From Prostheceraeus crozeri (lineage: Eukaryota; Platyhelminthes; Polycladida; Euryleptidae): 64,000 nt of DNA. Below, piece by piece: positions 17,541 to 29,349 of this stretch. The stretch lies in assembly GCA_907163375.1 (NCBI GenBank), contig CAJQUW010016128.1:1-64000 (forward strand), read 5' to 3'. The notes beneath the pieces are model-generated. The model was not told the DNA's origin, ran no database searches, and saw only the letters and a program-made list of their open reading frames with translations. Position 1 is the first letter of the stretch, and each line of letters opens with the position of its first letter. The position numbers and the translations under genes were made by a program.

Positions 17541-19671
17541 ACCGTAAAACGGGGTAACCTGAAACACGCGAGGTAACTTGAAACACTTCGATTAATCAAC
17601 AGATATCGATTATATTCAGAGGTGTATTGCACTAAGATTGTATTAGAACGATCACCTGATAACGTACGGACGCACGCGCGCTCACGCAGTCTCTCTCTCT
17701 CTCTCTTGAGTGACGCTCAACCACAGTTACCGGTAGTTCAGTCATCGATCGCACCGCACCGTTGTCAGACGACATTTCGGTTATCATGCCTCGTGAATGC
17801 GTGAAAGGCAAAGACAAGAGACCCTATCAAACGTACGACGCGAATGATTTAGAGGCTGCTTTGAAAGAAGTGGGTGAACGTACATCTCTCAGAGAAGCAA
17901 GTGCAGAATATGGCATCAGTCTCGCGACACTGAGTCGCAAATCACGTGGTTTGCATGACAAGAAACCTGGTGCTTCTCCTGTTCTCACCGATGCCGAGGA
18001 AGAGAACATAGCGAGTACAGTGCAGCAGGTGACCGCATGGGGTTATGTGTTTTCCAAGAGTGACTTTCGCCTTCTCTTCAAGTCTTACTTGGATTCGAAT
18101 CATCGCAGTGTCTCCCGTTTCAAGAACAACTTACCTGGAATTGACTTCGTTAACAGTTTCTGTCGAAGGAGAAACTTTACAATGAGAAAACCTGGTAACA
18201 TCAAAGTTGCAAGAGCTTCAATTTCATCAGATGATATCACAGGATTCTTTGACAACCTTGCAACGGCTGGTGACATCGCCCCAGAAAACATGTTTAACTT
18301 CGACGAGACTTGTGTTGCAGACGATCCTAGTGCGGCAAAGGTGCTTGTGCAAAGAGGAACACGTAGAGTGGAGTTGGTGAAAGAACACTCGAAGACCAAT
18401 ATTTCGATTATGGCATGTGGATCTGAGACTGGTGAACTTCTTCCGCCGATGGTTTGCTACAAAGCCCAGAATCTTTATGAAGGATGGACTCGAGGAGGTC
18501 CCTCTGGTGCTGTGTATGCAGTGACTAAGTCCGGCTGATTTGAGATGAAGACCTTCGAAACGTGGTTTGTGGATGTCTTTCTTGCTACTTTCCGCAACAG
18601 ACCTGGCAGAAAGCTGTTGGTTGGTGACAATTTGGCAAGCCACTTTTCCCCAAAGGTGATGCAGCTAGCGAAAAAACATACATCTATTTTACTGCTCTGC
18701 CACCAAACGCCACGCATATTCTCCAACCTTTGGACGTCTCGGTTTTCCACCCAAATGAAGTTGGTGTGGAAGGAAATCCTGGACAATTTTCGAAAGGAAT
18801 CGAGAAACAGGGGATCATTCCCAAGGGAACATTTTCCCATCATGCTGTCGGAATTATGGCACAAGATGAAGCTCAAAAATGTTGCTAGCAACTTGATCTC
18901 CGGTTTCCGCTGCACGGGCCTCCATCCTTTGAACGCAGCCGAGCCATTGAAGCGTCTTCCCGGAGGAGCAGATTTGGCAAGAGGTGAGATTGGGAGGAAG
19001 TTGGACAATGTTCTCGTCGATTTGCTAAAGAAGAACAGAAGTCAAGGAGACAACCAAGAAAAGAAGAAAAGGGGGCCGAAGATTCTCCCCGGCCTAGATT
19101 TGGCCTCTGAGACTGAAGTTGCTGGACCTTCAGGAATGTGCGCATCTGCGGGACCATCCCAATCTACTGGCAGTCTAGGAAGATGCCGAGCTGTAGTGAG
19201 TGAGGACGATGAATCCGACGAGGACAGCGACGAAGAAAATTACTGCTCCTCCTGCCATTGTGATTGAGACCTATACCGGGCCTGATTGGCTGCAGTGTAC
19301 TCGGTGCCATAATTGGATATGTGGCGAGTGTAGCAAGAGGTCAAGAGATATTCATTTTCAATGTGAAGAGTGCCGTAAGTGATTTTTCAAGTTAACCTTA
19401 CTCTTTCCATGTGTTTTCATTCCATCATCAATGTTATTTCATTGAAGAATAGTAGTGTTTCAAGTTACCCCCTATTATCAAAAAATATATCTTTTGTCTA
19501 AACTCAGCCTACGTTTTCATTTGCAAATGTTTTTAAATGGTAAATAGTCTATTTTGTTGATATTGCATAACATGCGGTTCATGAGTAGTCTCTTGATTCT
19601 GGGTGAATAACTTCTTATATTTTTTTCAACAAATACTAAAATAACTGTTTCAAGTTACCCCGTTTTACGGT
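17541..19671 (+). mobile_element. pogo-like DNA transposon with near-complete structure
   Basis: The terminal inverted repeats ACCGTAAAACGGGGTAAC (left) and its complement at the right end (19,655-19,671) bracket a transposase gene. Sub-terminal copies of GTAACTTGAAACAC are found inside both ends (17,573 and about 19,458). The left flank shows TA; the right flank is TG, so the target duplication is not perfect. Length is 2.13 kb. Confidence 0.85.
17786..19382 (+). pseudogene. pogo-like transposase with C-terminal PHD-like finger, broken
   Basis: The start ATG is 17,786. A psq-type helix-turn-helix (about residues 15-55) is followed by a DDE_1-like core: FNFDETC (first Asp), LLVGDNLASH (second Asp), and a third Asp in LQPLD, which lies in another frame at about 18,690-18,750, between two compensating shifts. 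A TGA at 18,536-18,538 replaces a codon where the family usually has Trp (sense resumes directly). The C terminus turns acidic; a further shift near 19,255 leads to WLQCTRCHNWICGECSK and CEEC, a PHD-like finger. It would cut and paste the element; this copy is inactive. Confidence 0.82.
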
Positions 19672-19679
19672 GCATGTCT

Positions 19680-20950
19680 TTCCCTACGTAAGGTTCATAA
19701 ATGAGCTAGAATTATTCAAAAGCTGAGCCTGAATTTCGCCGCTGATCCCAGCAGATGAGCATCTTCAGGGAAATCTGCATGGAGGTTGATGCTCATATTG
19801 AAAAAAAATTAGGGAACTGATAAATTCAATAACTAGGCCGTATTTGGTAGACCTATTCGCATCTGCATGAAGGTGCACTATAACCAAACCATTGACAACG
19901 CGGAAGTACTCATTGAATGACGATTATTCTCTTTGGAGAATATGAGTGATCACCATGACACTCAGAGATATTGAAATCTTCATTGAGGCTCGATTCATCG
20001 TCCGAGGAGTGCGATGCAGAACTCGCGTGAGCTGCGTATTGATGGTGTAGAGGGGGAATTGTCAGTTTGGCTCCCCACAAGTGTCTCATTACGTCTTGCC
20101 ATCTAAGCATGTAAACTGTTGAATTCAAGCATGTCCAAAGGTTGCATTCAAGCAGCACCTACAAAACTAGGGAAATTTTGAAAGATCGGCATTCCATGTA
20201 CAAGGATCCATCCAGATTACTTGAGTAGGCCCACAAAGACTGCATTTTTTCTCACCAACTAATCGTAGTCGCCATGTGGTGTTTAGTAACAAGAAGTCGC
20301 TGTTGCTCTTGACTGTGTTGCGGACAGACCACCATCGTCGATGCTTATCTTACCGATGGAAAACTTAACAAAACATTAACGTCAGTTCACTCATACAGCA
20401 GCAAAACCAGTGGCTTTATAAGCCTTCTAGATGGGACAAAATGGGCACTTTACTCGCTCAAGAGATCCCGTTGTGTTCATAATTGGATCAAAAAGAAAGT
20501 CCGGGCTTGGTCATTGTACGCAGCATAAAGTATTCAACAAAATTTCATGAAAGGCTAGCACATGACATGTCATCCTCAGAAAATGTATTACAGTTGCCGG
20601 CTTGCAGCGTATATGCTTTGGCAAACTGCTTTGAAAACTGAAAGCAGCGTTCGACTATTAGTTTCACAAAGTTACAATTGCACGTGATTCTATAATGCAC
20701 CCCCATTGAAAAGTGATCAGAGTGGCCGAATTTAGGCGATGGTGAAAGCGCTATAATGAAGAGTATAAAAGTTAACAATTGTTGCCAGTATGGCTTTTCA
20801 ACAGGCCTACTCAAGAAATGTTCAAACATGAATTGCAGATTTTGTCAACATGTGACACACAAGTTCCTTCATAAATGCTCATTTTTTAAGCAAATTAGCT
20901 TTTCGGACACATGCTCAGTAGACTACTCTTCCGTCATTTGTGTGGATGAA
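19680..20950. other. No gene recognised
   Basis: Non-coding host sequence between the pogo-like and Tc1-like elements. Frames up to 94 codons exist but lack motifs or codon bias I can support. Confidence 0.5.
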
Positions 20951-20953
20951 CTA

Positions 20954-22234
20954 CAGTCCGTTTCATAAAAAGTGGATCATCCTAAAATTTGACTAAATAA
21001 AACATAAATATGATACAGAAAGCATTTTTCATGTTATTTCATGTCCCTAATATATTTAAATGTCCTTATATGATCTGATAAGCTATGATACAGTAACGGT
21101 TCTTAAGAAGCTAATATTTTGTGGCCCTATCCTTATTGTCAATGACATTACCAATTCGTCTAGGCATTGATTCGATGATATCGTTGATTTTTGACTGATC
21201 TAACTTTCTCCACTCTCTTTTTAACAGTGACGTAAGTTGTGATACGCCATCTGTAGGTAGCAGTGAACGACGAACGTTACGTTTTAGAATACTCCATACA
21301 TTTTCTATGGGATTCAGATCAGGAGAACGAGCTGGCCAAGATAATGTCCTAAGCCCTAATTGAGACTTGCATAAGATGATTTCGCCAGTGACAGTGACTC
21401 ATTGCCCATCTGAGACGTCTTTTTGTATGCTGATCTGATAATTCGATCTGAGAGGGCCTCTTACAGCTCTTGAAATTCGACTCAATAAGTCTTCTACGAA
21501 TACTGGACTTAGAAATAGACGAGAGTAGTGCAGCCATCTCAGTTAACGAGAGACTTGGATCAACTTTAACAAATCTCAAAATTAGGCGGTCTCTACGTTT
21601 GGATGTTTTGCGTGGACGGCCAGAGCCCTCTTTACGACAGAGTCGAAAATCATCATTATGCCATCGATGCACATTTGTGTAAGGAACATTTAGTCGCTTG
21701 CTTGTAGCTCGCAAAGAAAACCCTAGATCATTTGTGCTTTGTATTGTTTTCAACCGGTAAGAGATAGATTTCTAGCTGAAAGCAATCAGGAGTGCTGCCA
21801 ACACCACCGCAACGAAGTTAGGAAGCTATGGAACATGAAGTCCAGTTAATCACATGTAGCAGTTACATTATTGTTGATGAATAGTGGTGCTATACTGGCT
21901 CTGATTGACCGATTTTCTTTATTCTTGTTTTGCATGATAGCTTTTGGCTTGTAGAACAACATATTACATAACAAAGGAAAGAAATGTAATTTTATAAGAG
22001 GGAGGTATGATTTTGTGTAACATTGCTAAATGAAGATCAAATTATCTACTACTTTTTTATCTATAACAGGAAAACAACTCAATATTCATGCTTGAAATTT
22101 CCAACAATGATATTAGTAAGCACAACTGACATATCTTCCAAATTTCAGAGAAATTCGTTCAAGTTTGGCGGAGTTAGACAAAGTTGAAGTTAAGGCGATG
22201 TTTAAGGGTGATCCATTTTTTATGAAACAATCTG
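20954..22234 (-). mobile_element. Tc1/mariner-family element, internal-deletion derivative
   Basis: Ends are TA/CAGTCCGTTTCATAAAAAGT on the left and, inverted, CAGATTGTTTCATAAAAAAT on the right, flanked by TA at 20,952-20,953 and 22,235-22,236, the standard Tc1 target duplication. The transposase lies on minus. Length is 1.28 kb. Confidence 0.85.
21111..21753 (-). pseudogene. Tc1-like transposase lacking its catalytic middle
   Basis: The N-terminal part has the paired-like DNA-binding domain (SLRATSKRLNVPYTNVHRW and a GRPRKTSKR linker), then a second helix-turn-helix with SSISKSSIRRRLIE. After HCHWRNHLM the sequence jumps near 21,355 to LSWPARSPDLNPIENVW, the third catalytic box with its Glu, and ends at 21,111. 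The first catalytic Asp (normally in a DES box) and the second Asp are missing, so the copy is a deletion derivative that cannot catalyse transposition. Confidence 0.82.
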
Positions 22235-22417
22235 TAGTTGGATTGAATAGTAATTTAGGTCTACATGTTAGTTTCGAAATATTTTAACTCGTCAGATGAA
22301 TAAATCTTGTTATTATAAGTCGGTTATTGAATAAAAAAGTTAAATTGATACTAGACCAGAAATACTACCAAAAATACGAAGCTATCTGGATTTATCCGCA
22401 AAAATCACCCACATGTA

Positions 22418-22440
22418 GTCAAGTCAAGTCAAGTCAAGTT
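22418..22440 (+). repeat. (GTCAA)n microsatellite
   Basis: About four perfect copies of the 5-bp unit. Confidence 0.8.
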
Positions 22441-24400
22441 AACTTTATTGATTCATAATAGTAGCGGTGAAAACATTACAAATATCAAATATGAAAAGTA
22501 ACTAAAATCAATGCAAGTAGGTAACAGAAAATCAGCGGCCATCCTTGATGAACGAATCACCGTAACGACGTGTAAAAGCATGTGGGGCAGTAATGCAAGC
22601 TCGCTTCCGTACACAATACTTGCTTGATCTTTCTGTAAGCATGGAACGCAGTGGATGATCAGCATTGGACTCAACCTGTTGGAACAACTTATGACAAATG
22701 GAATCAACAGTATGAGACAAGTCATATAATTAAAAATCACGGAAAAAGTACAATACACGATCTTCAACACGTAATAGTCTATGTAGCGATTATCTCTACC
22801 ATAATCAACAACAATTGCACAATCTTGACTCAGTGGATTCATTTTAGAGCTTGATAATTTGTTTCAGATGCATAGTGAGGCTATTTACTACATTATTGAA
22901 TCATCATGTAACTGACATTATTATCTGGGATGCAATTTGTACTCCAGACATCGTCTATCTAGATGAAGTACAGCACCGACGAACCGCTAAAAAGTCTAGA
23001 AAATGATAAATCAAATAATCCAAATAAAATATATTGTAAAATTTCTTACTGCTATGATCCGTGACCCATTTCGAATAATTTTACATTCAATTTAATTATC
23101 AAATATAAATTGTTCTGGATAATATTTTTTGATTAAGACGTACCCATTCGTGACCATTGTCCCATTTAGTGGGACTTTCGATAGAATCGCTTTATTTTTC
23201 TAAATTATGATATTTAAACGAATTGAGAATAAATATTATAGACTTTCAGGCAATAAATACGTTAGAATATATTACTCTCAAATATAGAAAAAAAGTTGTG
23301 CAAATATGGGTTAACTTTATCTATGGGGATTGTGTGGATCGTCCTCATTAGCCTATGCAAAGTAAATTGTCTATGCGTAATTGTTACCACGCACCTTATA
23401 TTTGTGTGAATGTATCATCAATTATCCTGGAATATTTCGGTATTTTGATACAGTTCAATTTTGATCACACTTACTGGAGAAATCCAAGAGAATTTGTTTT
23501 CGTTTTTTGAAAAAAATAAGTTCGTCCAAACATAATATTAACATATAACATTAACATTAACTTATAATAATAATAACTGCGGGGAAAGAGTTAAACGTGA
23601 ATGTTGAGATGTAAATTTCTTCATGTCAGAAATGACATCAACTCACTTCATATCCTGGTGACATGGATATTGAAGAATAGTCAAGAGTTTCGAAATATAT
23701 TTCCACGCGTGCGAAGTTATTCCTGAAAATGAGTATGAACAAAGATAAAGGATTGCGATGACACAAAGAAAATGATTTTATGGCCGAGATTTGGTGCGTG
23801 ATACATGGCTAAGTATATTTCTAGTCATTGCTAACTCCTTTTCTGCATCTTGACCTTCATTATACTGCTAAACCCTACCATACCGGAAGGAGGGCTCGCA
23901 CCTGCCCTGCATTTCTACTGTGACTAAGATGAAAAATGTGTGACTGAACTAAATACAGCTGACCACCTAGCATAAAAGACATCAGAAATTGTGATGTAGG
24001 CCTGCCATTTTTTGAAGGTCTGAAAGAATTAACTCTCCCTATGTGTACATTTTGCATGATAACCTTGAATGACACTGATCGATTTCCAAGAGTTTCCCCT
24101 GTGAGATCGATATCAGTCTTTCATATCATAATAATCAGCCTCACCATTTTAAAATCGGAATGTTATGTAAATGCTACTTATTACGCATTTAGGTGGTAAT
24201 GGTTTAATTAAGCTGCATTTTTGTTTATATTCATATCAATTGAAAGCTTCGGGCATCATTTAGTGTTTGAGAACTTCCTTGAAGGCTCTTAGAATTTATA
24301 CAAAAGGTAACAATTATCACCTTTTGTATCAACCTTTAATCCCAACAACCAAAATGTTTATCAAAATATAATTCGCCCAACCACTGGCAGTCTCAATTTA
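22441..24400. other. No gene recognised
   Basis: AT-rich host DNA; one MITE-end-like sequence at 23,158. No supported coding frame. Confidence 0.5.
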
Positions 24401-24409
24401 ATTGAACCT

Positions 24410-24790
24410 TCTAGCAACTTTAGAGTTATCCCTTCTTATCGTTAAAATCGCTTTTTATTGAATATTCTCCGCAAGAATGATCATGCTATTATTACGGGTA
24501 TCACTGAATGTGGTGATGCCAGGTGTAAATGTTGTGACCATCTCATTACTGGCACGACGATAAATATTGGCGATTTTGCTTTCCAAAAAAAAGAACTTTA
24601 ATTGGTATTCAAGTGATGTCTTGCATTTCCTGAAATGTAATGGTTGTAACGATTTCTATGTGGGTCAAACTGGTGATATCTTGCGTAATAGACTGACAGT
24701 TCATCGCCAACAGATTAATAATTCCAGGCTTGCTTTGCTTCACATTAATCTATGGTCAAAGATAGGCGACATTGGCAGATTCTGCTCCTT
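24410..24790 (+). pseudogene. Penelope-like element 3' end with GIY-YIG endonuclease domain
   Basis: A segment with ITECGDARCKCC precedes, after a frameshift near 24,590, LHFLKCNGCNDFYVGQTGDILRNRLTVHRQQINN. The C-x2-C, YVGQT and R-x-H succession is that of the GIY-YIG nuclease attached to Penelope-like reverse transcriptases. The reverse transcriptase of this copy is absent, consistent with 5' truncation. Confidence 0.75.
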
Positions 24791-27180
24791 AATTCTGGCA
24801 TTCATGTGTCGTAGGTTCTACCAATGCACATAGTGCGATGAATGTAGTTTGAGGATCAACTTCACAAGCAAAACGGTGAACTATACATGACTCAAGAGCT
24901 TTAGGAGCACAATTTTTGTTCGAAAAGTTTTTCGGAATTTTGTTGCAGGTGCCTAATTTGAAGTTTTTGTAAATATTACGAAAAATACTTTGCAATCTCT
25001 TCTTAATCCTATCCATACCGGGCTCTGAAGCGCATCGCCATCCTGGGGGAGGGGGCCCCCTCCTTAACTTCATAAATACTGCTCCGTTGTACATGAAAAT
25101 TCAGGGTAGAATATTCTGGGTGTGATCTTTCTAACGGTGGTATCTGTTTTTTCTAATTCGTCCATCTTGATGCTTTAAATGGCGATTTAAAATTTGAACT
25201 TCAAAATTAAGCGGATTTTTATGTTTTCTTCTCATCGACTGCAAACATAGATTCAGTGCTTTTAGTTCAATGACGTTAGTGACACAAACAATTAATAATC
25301 AGGAGAATGATGCTATTTGATGCTCTAAACTTGTTTGTCCACACATCATGAATTTAAATTCAAAATTTCAATATGTGATATTGCTTTTGTACTGTAGCCT
25401 GTAATATTGACTAGATCTTGATTAAATTTTTGGATGCTGATTTTTAGATGACCCTCCCAAATGTTATAGTCATTTTATACCCTTTAAACATCATGAACAA
25501 TCGACCAGAATTTGAAATTTAAATTTGAAACTTTAGGACTTCTATTTAGGAGTCTATTTAGGACTTCTCTTTAGGACTTTGCGACTGGGGAAGATTGCAT
25601 AACAATAGAAGAAAGTCTTTTAGCTCACTCACAGTATTACAGGATAGCCATCAGAGGAAGGCGGTCACAGAATTGGAATGTTGCGCAACACTGTTTGTAG
25701 GAGGAATCTTATTTCTATCTTTCAAAGCATTGATATTATCATCTCAGATGTATTCAGGAATTATTTGAGAGTTTACAAAAATAAATCAAAAGCAGAAAAG
25801 GGAAAGTTTTCACTCAAAATTGACTACTTTTATTCATCTATAGAAACAATTTAAGAGGTCTTGCTACCTTCCAATAATGTAATTAAGACTAATAATGACA
25901 CTGAATAAGCAGAAGTTTTCAAAACAATATGAACGAACACTACTTAGTTGCAACTTAGTTGACTCATTTCTACTGAAAAGCAAATAAGTAGTATTTACAT
26001 GACATTCAAGTTTGGATGACTCTTATCGATGTCTATAGTATCTTTGATGTCTATAATATCTTGATGGTGCAATTTATGGACACCTAGTTGTGATGTGATG
26101 CAAAAAATTGATATTCAGCTTGCCTTGCCAAAACTTAGCACACCAGATGTTTGCAAAATCAGGAAAAATTCAGACTTTGACCAAATGCAACGATTTTCGG
26201 CGAAAAGTTGGGAAATACCCAGAAACTAAAAGTCACAAAAGCCTGGGTCAATCGGTTCAGTTCTAAAAGCTCCACAACAAAAATGCGACGGGGGGGCCGA
26301 ATCGCCCCCCCCCAGTATGGATAGGGTTAAAGTGTATAGATAGAGTGCCAAAAAACGGTATTTTTGCAGTATGGGAGTATGATTAGTGTCTTCAGTCACT
26401 AATGAGAGCCTCGACTTTCTAATCTGAATATTTCTTAATAGTATTTTGAGTAAATTGCAACGGATATCCGTCATTCCTAAAAATGTTAGAGGATTTCTCC
26501 ATTTCCTCGTGGAAATTCTCCCAAGACGGGCAATATGTGCTCTATTTATCAGAGTGATTAGTGAGCGTCTTTTACACTCCAAGGGAGCATTCAGCCTTGA
26601 AATTCAAAATTAGGCCCGTAGTTGTGGGTTTCGTATAAGCCGTGGTAATCAAGTTAGAGTCATTAACATCTATATTGATGTCAATAAAAAGTAAGGAAAT
26701 CGCACCGCTTTCCGTGGTAAATTCTATGTTGTTATGCCATGAGTTCAAATAAATAAAATAGACTCATGGTCATCATCTTCAAAAATAGCTAGAATGTCAT
26801 CGGCATACCTTATGCAGAACTTAAGATTCATGCGATTGCTGTTGATAAACTTAGTTTCTAATTCACCCATAAACAGGTTACTAAGCGTGGGTGCCAAGGG
26901 GCTACCCATGCTAAAGCCATCACATTGGCGATAAAGAGTGCCATCAAAAGAGAGGATGCCTCTAGTCGCAAACTATAGCAATTTTTTACGAAATATCTTT
27001 ACTTTTGAACATTTGAGTCATGAACTTTATCACGAGCTAAGACAATGAACTCATCCAGAGGTACATTGGTGAAAAGACTATCCACTTCAAAGCTAACCAG
27101 TTTTGAATTTTCAGAGAACCTATCCATCTAACAGGTCCGTACTGTTTTGGAGTGAGGAGTCACTAGGAATTACTTTGACA
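24780..27180 (-). pseudogene. Second Penelope-like element, split by an inserted TTAA element
   Basis: On minus, 27,180 down to 26,331 encodes reverse-transcriptase pieces: CDGFSMGSPLAPTLSNLFMGE and a catalytic RYADDILAIFEDDD (about 26,767-26,815), then CKRRSLITLINRAH. The sequence is interrupted by the TTAA-flanked insert at 25,003-26,330 and resumes with a linker (NFSNKNCAPKALESCIVHRFAC) leading into a decayed GIY-YIG region ending near 24,780. Several stops and shifts are present. It lies tail to tail with the plus-strand fragment at 24,410. Confidence 0.75.
25003..26330. mobile_element. Non-autonomous element flanked by TTAA (piggyBac-like target)
   Basis: The left end TTAATCCTATCCATACCGGG (25,003) and the right end, inverted, TTAACCCTATCCATACTGGG (26,330) match over about 20 bp and begin with TTAA on both sides, as in piggyBac-type insertions. 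Runs of G/C lie just inside both ends. The 1.3-kb interior has no transposase. It splits a Penelope-like element. Confidence 0.75.
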
Positions 27181-27189
27181 GAAAATTAT

Positions 27190-29140
27190 TTTTAATATTT
27201 TGCTAAGTTGTATTCTGCCGTCCCAAAGCTCGTGACAGTAACTCTGAGATGTACATGCTCTTTATGAACTTTCGCTGCACCGCGCAATTTACCGCTACAC
27301 AATCCATTCAGAGTCATGGCAAATTTTAAAAAAAACAATTGTAACAAAAGTAGGAGATAAGGAAAAAAGTAAAAGTCAAGAAGCTGCCTTAGCACTGGCT
27401 GCGTCAGGGCGTTATCCCTGGCAATAGCAATGACGATCCGCTGCTTCAGCCAAAACGTTTCTCTTGACTCGCCTGTAGCCTCTGATGTACTTAATGAAAA
27501 AATGTGTGCAGTTGCCGCATGTGCCGGAAGTTTCTATGGCCACTGGCTGAACATGGTAAATTTGAGATCTGCAGCTAGCATATAAAGGGGGAATGTGCTA
27601 AAACAGCAATAGTGCAATGAAAATGACCATTGACCATTTCGAAATATGGCTGAACCACATCATACATGACGACAACATGGCACAATCAATACGATGAAAT
27701 ATACATAGAATGCAAGAATTCAACTCACACACAAGACAGTACAAGACCTGTGACTGCCAGAACAGCAATAGTGACAATCCACATGTCATCCACCTTCCTG
27801 GATTCTCTACACATATTAAATATTTTGCAATGCAATTTACATCTAATAAGTTGATTATTTACCAGCACGACAGATCGTCAGAAACTTCTTGTAATAGCCA
27901 TTCTCCAGTATGATTTGACACTATCATGATCATGACTGATGAAATGATCATTTGTTTATGCGACTATCATGTGACTTGCTATCACATGAGCTACAATTGT
28001 CGAACCGTAGCATTTTGCATGTTTTGAAACAGATATAGCGTAGCTGTCACATTCTTATTGTTATAGAAGTTAAGCAATGAATCCACATCGATTGATTGAG
28101 TTTTGATCGCTAATGGTATTGGGACGTCATCGGTCACATCTAGGTTCCGTCGACACATTTTGCAGCGATTGATGTCACCTAAAGTTACACACATTTACAT
28201 TGTGTTTACAAAAGCAGCATTTATTAATTATTTCAGAAGCACTAAGGTAGGCGATTTGCCAGTAGTGTGTTTAGATTGACATTTAATGAATGCCCGTCTA
28301 AATTTCACTAACCTACTAATTGCAATTCTCAAATTGACCTAAACATGGTTGCAACTTTTAAGGTGTAGGCTAGTTCGGTCAATTTCAGAAGCAAATTTTG
28401 TTCCTGAATATTGAAATACTCAATCACTACTTCCATTTCCTATCACTGTCACACTCATCTACTCGCTAGTTTGCCTGCAAATTCAATTCAAAGATTCATG
28501 CTTGCGTCACAGCTGCCCATTCCTGCTTACTGAGAAACGTAGTGCCGTGACTAGACAGGAGGTTCGCTGTGGTTCGCTGATAGGGGAACCCTGCAGATTT
28601 TAGCAAGCAAATATCTGAATGGACCTAAGGTATCTAGAATATTCTTCAATGAGATGGGATGTATCCGATGATAACAAAATGAAGCACATGTGGCTGATCA
28701 CGATTCAATACACTCACGCCTACGATAGGCAAAATACGAAATTCGATGTATATTTGCTTTTGCTGTCAGATTCTGAAATGTACATTTGCTGCATCAGAAA
28801 TATAGGATGACTACAAGAAATATGCCAGCAGGTCTATACTGCAAATCAACACAAAAAGCAATTATCTGGAACATCAAACGTTAGGCGAACTGGAGCAGCT
28901 TGACTCTCTTCGCTTTCTGAAGAGTCATGCATCACATGGTAACTGTCGAAATCCATATAGCACCATCTCAAATTTGCCCGACTTTCATTCAGTTTTTGTA
29001 GAACATGTACGTCATTTAGCGAGAGAGAATTTGAACTAATTTGCGCCTCATCCATTTTCAAGCATAGAACAGCCTCCTTACTCAAGTGGAGTAAAGGCTG
29101 TCTGATTTTGCAATAGTCCTTTGACATCACACTTTGTATA
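27190..29140. other. No gene recognised; probable intron or intergenic host DNA
   Basis: No convincing frame. A minus-strand frame at 27,991-28,194 looks mildly protein-like but does not fit the splice phase of the channel gene upstream. Confidence 0.45.
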
Positions 29141-29151
29141 TCTTAGATATT

Positions 29152-29340
29152 TTATTTTATCATTTTATTTGAAGAGTTCAGAATATGCAACAACGTGCCT
29201 CGTCGGTTTAATATGAGCTCGTGCAATGCTACTATGGATCCATTTTTTCTGTCTTTCGGAATGTTGTAGAAGGCAAGTTTCTTAGGATCGTCCGTTCTGT
29301 TTGTGCACATGTATTCACAGTATTGTGCCATTTTAGACAT
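29152..29340 (-). pseudogene. Possible degenerate THAP-type zinc-finger start
   Basis: The first 32 residues contain a C-x3-C pair followed by LAFYNIPKDRK, recalling the start of a THAP domain (C-x2-4-C, then F-x-x-P). The Trp and the later Cys-His pair are not seen. It could be the remnant of a P-element-like transposase or chance. Confidence 0.25.
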
Positions 29341-29349
29341 TTTTTATGT

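Noticed and set aside
22453..22842. 129-codon minus ORF
   Set aside because: Hydrophobic by composition, no start context or motif, overlapping equally long frames on the other strand.
27991..28194. Candidate next DEG/ENaC exon (LLNFYNNKNVTATLYLFQN)
   Set aside because: The only good acceptor gives the wrong phase for exon 5 and the family motif for the second membrane region is absent.
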